Source of the DNA: Actinomycetes bacterium
GTDB lineage: Bacteria > Actinomycetota > CALGFH01
Direction of reading: 5' to 3'
DNA: 25,474 nucleotides
NCBI GenBank assembly: GCA_030152105.1
Contig: JASLIH010000359.1
Coordinates: forward strand, 1-25,474
Shown piece by piece: positions 24,712 through 25,474 of this stretch. Every line of letters begins with the position of its first letter. Position 1 is the stretch's first letter. The notes beneath the pieces are model-generated. The model did not search any database. It was not told the origin of the DNA and worked only from the letters and a program-made list of their open reading frames with translations. Both the position numbers and the translations under genes were made by a program.

Positions 24712-24743
24712 TGACCGATGGCGATTTCCCATTGGATCGGTCA
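24712..24743. promoter_or_regulatory. 32-bp inverted repeat between divergent genes
   Basis: TGACCGAT (24712-24719) and ATCGGTCA (24736-24743) are perfect 8-bp arms separated by 16 bases. The dyad covers the -35 region of the Thr-rich gene and lies in the start region of the amidohydrolase transcript. It is well suited to be the operator of a dimeric regulator, possibly the LuxR protein encoded next to it. Confidence 0.5.
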
Positions 24744-24748
24744 ATCCG

Positions 24749-24754
24749 TAGAAT
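24749..24754 (+). promoter_or_regulatory. -10 box for the Thr/Pro-rich surface gene
   Basis: TAGAAT fits TAnnnT, with TTCCCA (24726-24731) as a weak -35 at 17-base spacing, inside the dyad. Transcription would start near 24761, giving a leader of about 13 bases that contains GAGGACGAG. Confidence 0.4.
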
Positions 24755-24773
24755 CCGGAGCCGAGGACGAGTC

Positions 24774-25474
24774 ATGCCACCACGTATCCCCCGCCACCTG
24801 GCCGAACACCGACTGCCCTGGCGTCTCATGCTGGTCGCCTTCGGGCTGACGTTCGCCGTGCTGGCCGCCCTGGTCGCGTCGGCGGCGCTGGTCCCCAAGG
24901 CGCCCCTGGCCCCCTCGGCCGTCCAGCAGCTCCCGGCCGAGACCACCAGCCCGCCGCCCCCTGCCGACCCACCGTCGGTGGTCTCCTCCAGCGCCGGCCC
25001 CGGGTCCTCGTCCACCAGCACCGTGCCCCAGGAGCCATCTCCCGGCGAGTCCCCGATCGCCCTGGCCGCCCAGGCTCCGACCACGGAGGCGGCCCCTCGG
25101 GCGACCATCCCGGCCACCGTCCCCAGGACCACCGGCCCGCCGGCCACCCCGGCCCCGCCAGCGCCCTCCCTTGCGCCAACAACCACCGAGCCCCCGCCGG
25201 CCCCGGTCAGCTCGGTCGCCCCGACGACCACGGTCGAGCCCACGACCACCACGGCCGCGCCGACCACGACCACCCTCGAGGCGACCACCACCACCACAAC
25301 GGCCGCGCTCGCCCCGACCACCACCGCCGGGGCGACCACGACCACCCAGCTGCCGGTGACCACCACCCAGCCACCGACCGCCGGGGTGCTGCTGGCACCC
25401 CTCCTGGGGCTGCTGTACCTGTTCCGCGCCCGCCTGCCGGCCCCGGGCCGACACGCCCGCCCAGGCCGCTGGCG
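24774..25474 (+). CDS. Thr/Pro-rich membrane-attached surface protein, cut by the window edge
   Basis: Open from ATG 24774 to the last base (233 complete codons). A hydrophobic segment near residues 18-43 (WRLMLVAFGLTFAVLAALVA) is a signal or anchor. Residues 45-200 are extremely rich in Thr, Pro, Ala and Ser, with short TTT and APTTT runs, a wall-spanning or mucin-like stalk and a likely O-mannosylation target. Near the end come LPVTT (193-197), a hydrophobic AGVLLAPLLGLLYLF (203-217) and a basic tail (RAR...RHARPGR). That order resembles a sortase sorting signal with T in place of G. No enzymatic domain is seen. The long reading frames on the opposite strand are Val- or Arg-rich and are artefacts of its composition. 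Confidence 0.65.
   Translation, partial: MPPRIPRHLAEHRLPWRLMLVAFGLTFAVLAALVASAALVPKAPLAPSAVQQLPAETTSPPPPADPPSVVSSSAGPGSSSTSTVPQEPSPGESPIALAAQAPTTEAAPRATIPATVPRTTGPPATPAPPAPSLAPTTTEPPPAPVSSVAPTTTVEPTTTTAAPTTTTLEATTTTTTAALAPTTTAGATTTTQLPVTTTQPPTAGVLLAPLLGLLYLFRARLPAPGRHARPGRW

Noticed and set aside
23768..25366. Val-rich minus-strand frames opposite the Thr-rich gene
   Set aside because: They are the reverse complement of ACC/ACG threonine codons; the plus-strand frame has a start, Shine-Dalgarno-like region and membrane segments.
25150..25380. CRISPR array or tandem repeat locus
   Set aside because: The repeated ACC/ACG triplets are coding Thr codons with no regular spacers.

Overview
The window (very high GC, roughly 70 percent or more, with almost every third codon position G or C and frequent GTG/TTG starts) looks like chromosomal DNA from an actinobacterium, probably a poorly characterised or uncultured lineage. 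That placement is an inference from base composition, the gene families and the actinobacterial style of the promoters; no marker gene fixes the genus. There are 21 protein-coding loci, two of them visibly broken. I see no tRNA, rRNA, CRISPR array or complete mobile element. No stretch above 300 bases lacks a gene; the longest gap is the divergent region 16502-16709.

Layout. 1-1636 (minus): a KamB-like 16S rRNA methyltransferase gene with an in-frame TAA near its start, running off the left edge; a small two-helix membrane protein read in the same frame; and a secreted LamG-type protein. 1773-5112 (minus): a tight cluster of flavin monooxygenase, CPA1 Na+/H+ antiporter and metallo-beta-lactamase-fold hydrolase. 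5224-7885 (minus): an astacin-like metalloprotease followed 16 bases later by a LuxR/TPR regulator. 7969-9820 (plus): a NYN-domain nuclease-like protein, a single-domain response regulator, and a CHASE-GGDEF gene whose halves lie in different frames. 9976-12950 (plus): a TauE/SafE permease, an AlkZ-type DNA glycosylase and an M23 peptidase. 12954-16501 (minus): a class III adenylate cyclase with an N-terminal HTH, a polytopic membrane protein ending in an IS630-transposase-like winged-helix segment, and a secreted beta-propeller protein. 16710-20408 (plus): a 1232-residue secreted protein made of delta-60-type repeats, five related Ig-like modules and two PKD domains. 20405-24672 (minus): an amidohydrolase and a large ATPase-TPR-LuxR regulator joined by a GTGA overlap. 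24774-end (plus): a Thr/Pro-rich membrane-attached surface protein cut by the right edge.

Themes. The content is weighted to signalling (two LuxR regulators, cyclic AMP and c-di-GMP enzymes, one receiver) and to the cell surface (five exported proteins or enzymes). Several plus and minus genes have a TAnnnT -10 box exactly 7 bases before the start codon, which predicts leaderless mRNAs. I do not see one coherent new system; the best leads are the interrupted aminoglycoside-resistance-type methyltransferase, the membrane protein carrying a transposase-derived DNA-binding segment, the leaderless promoter pattern, and a 32-bp dyad between the amidohydrolase and the Thr-rich surface gene.
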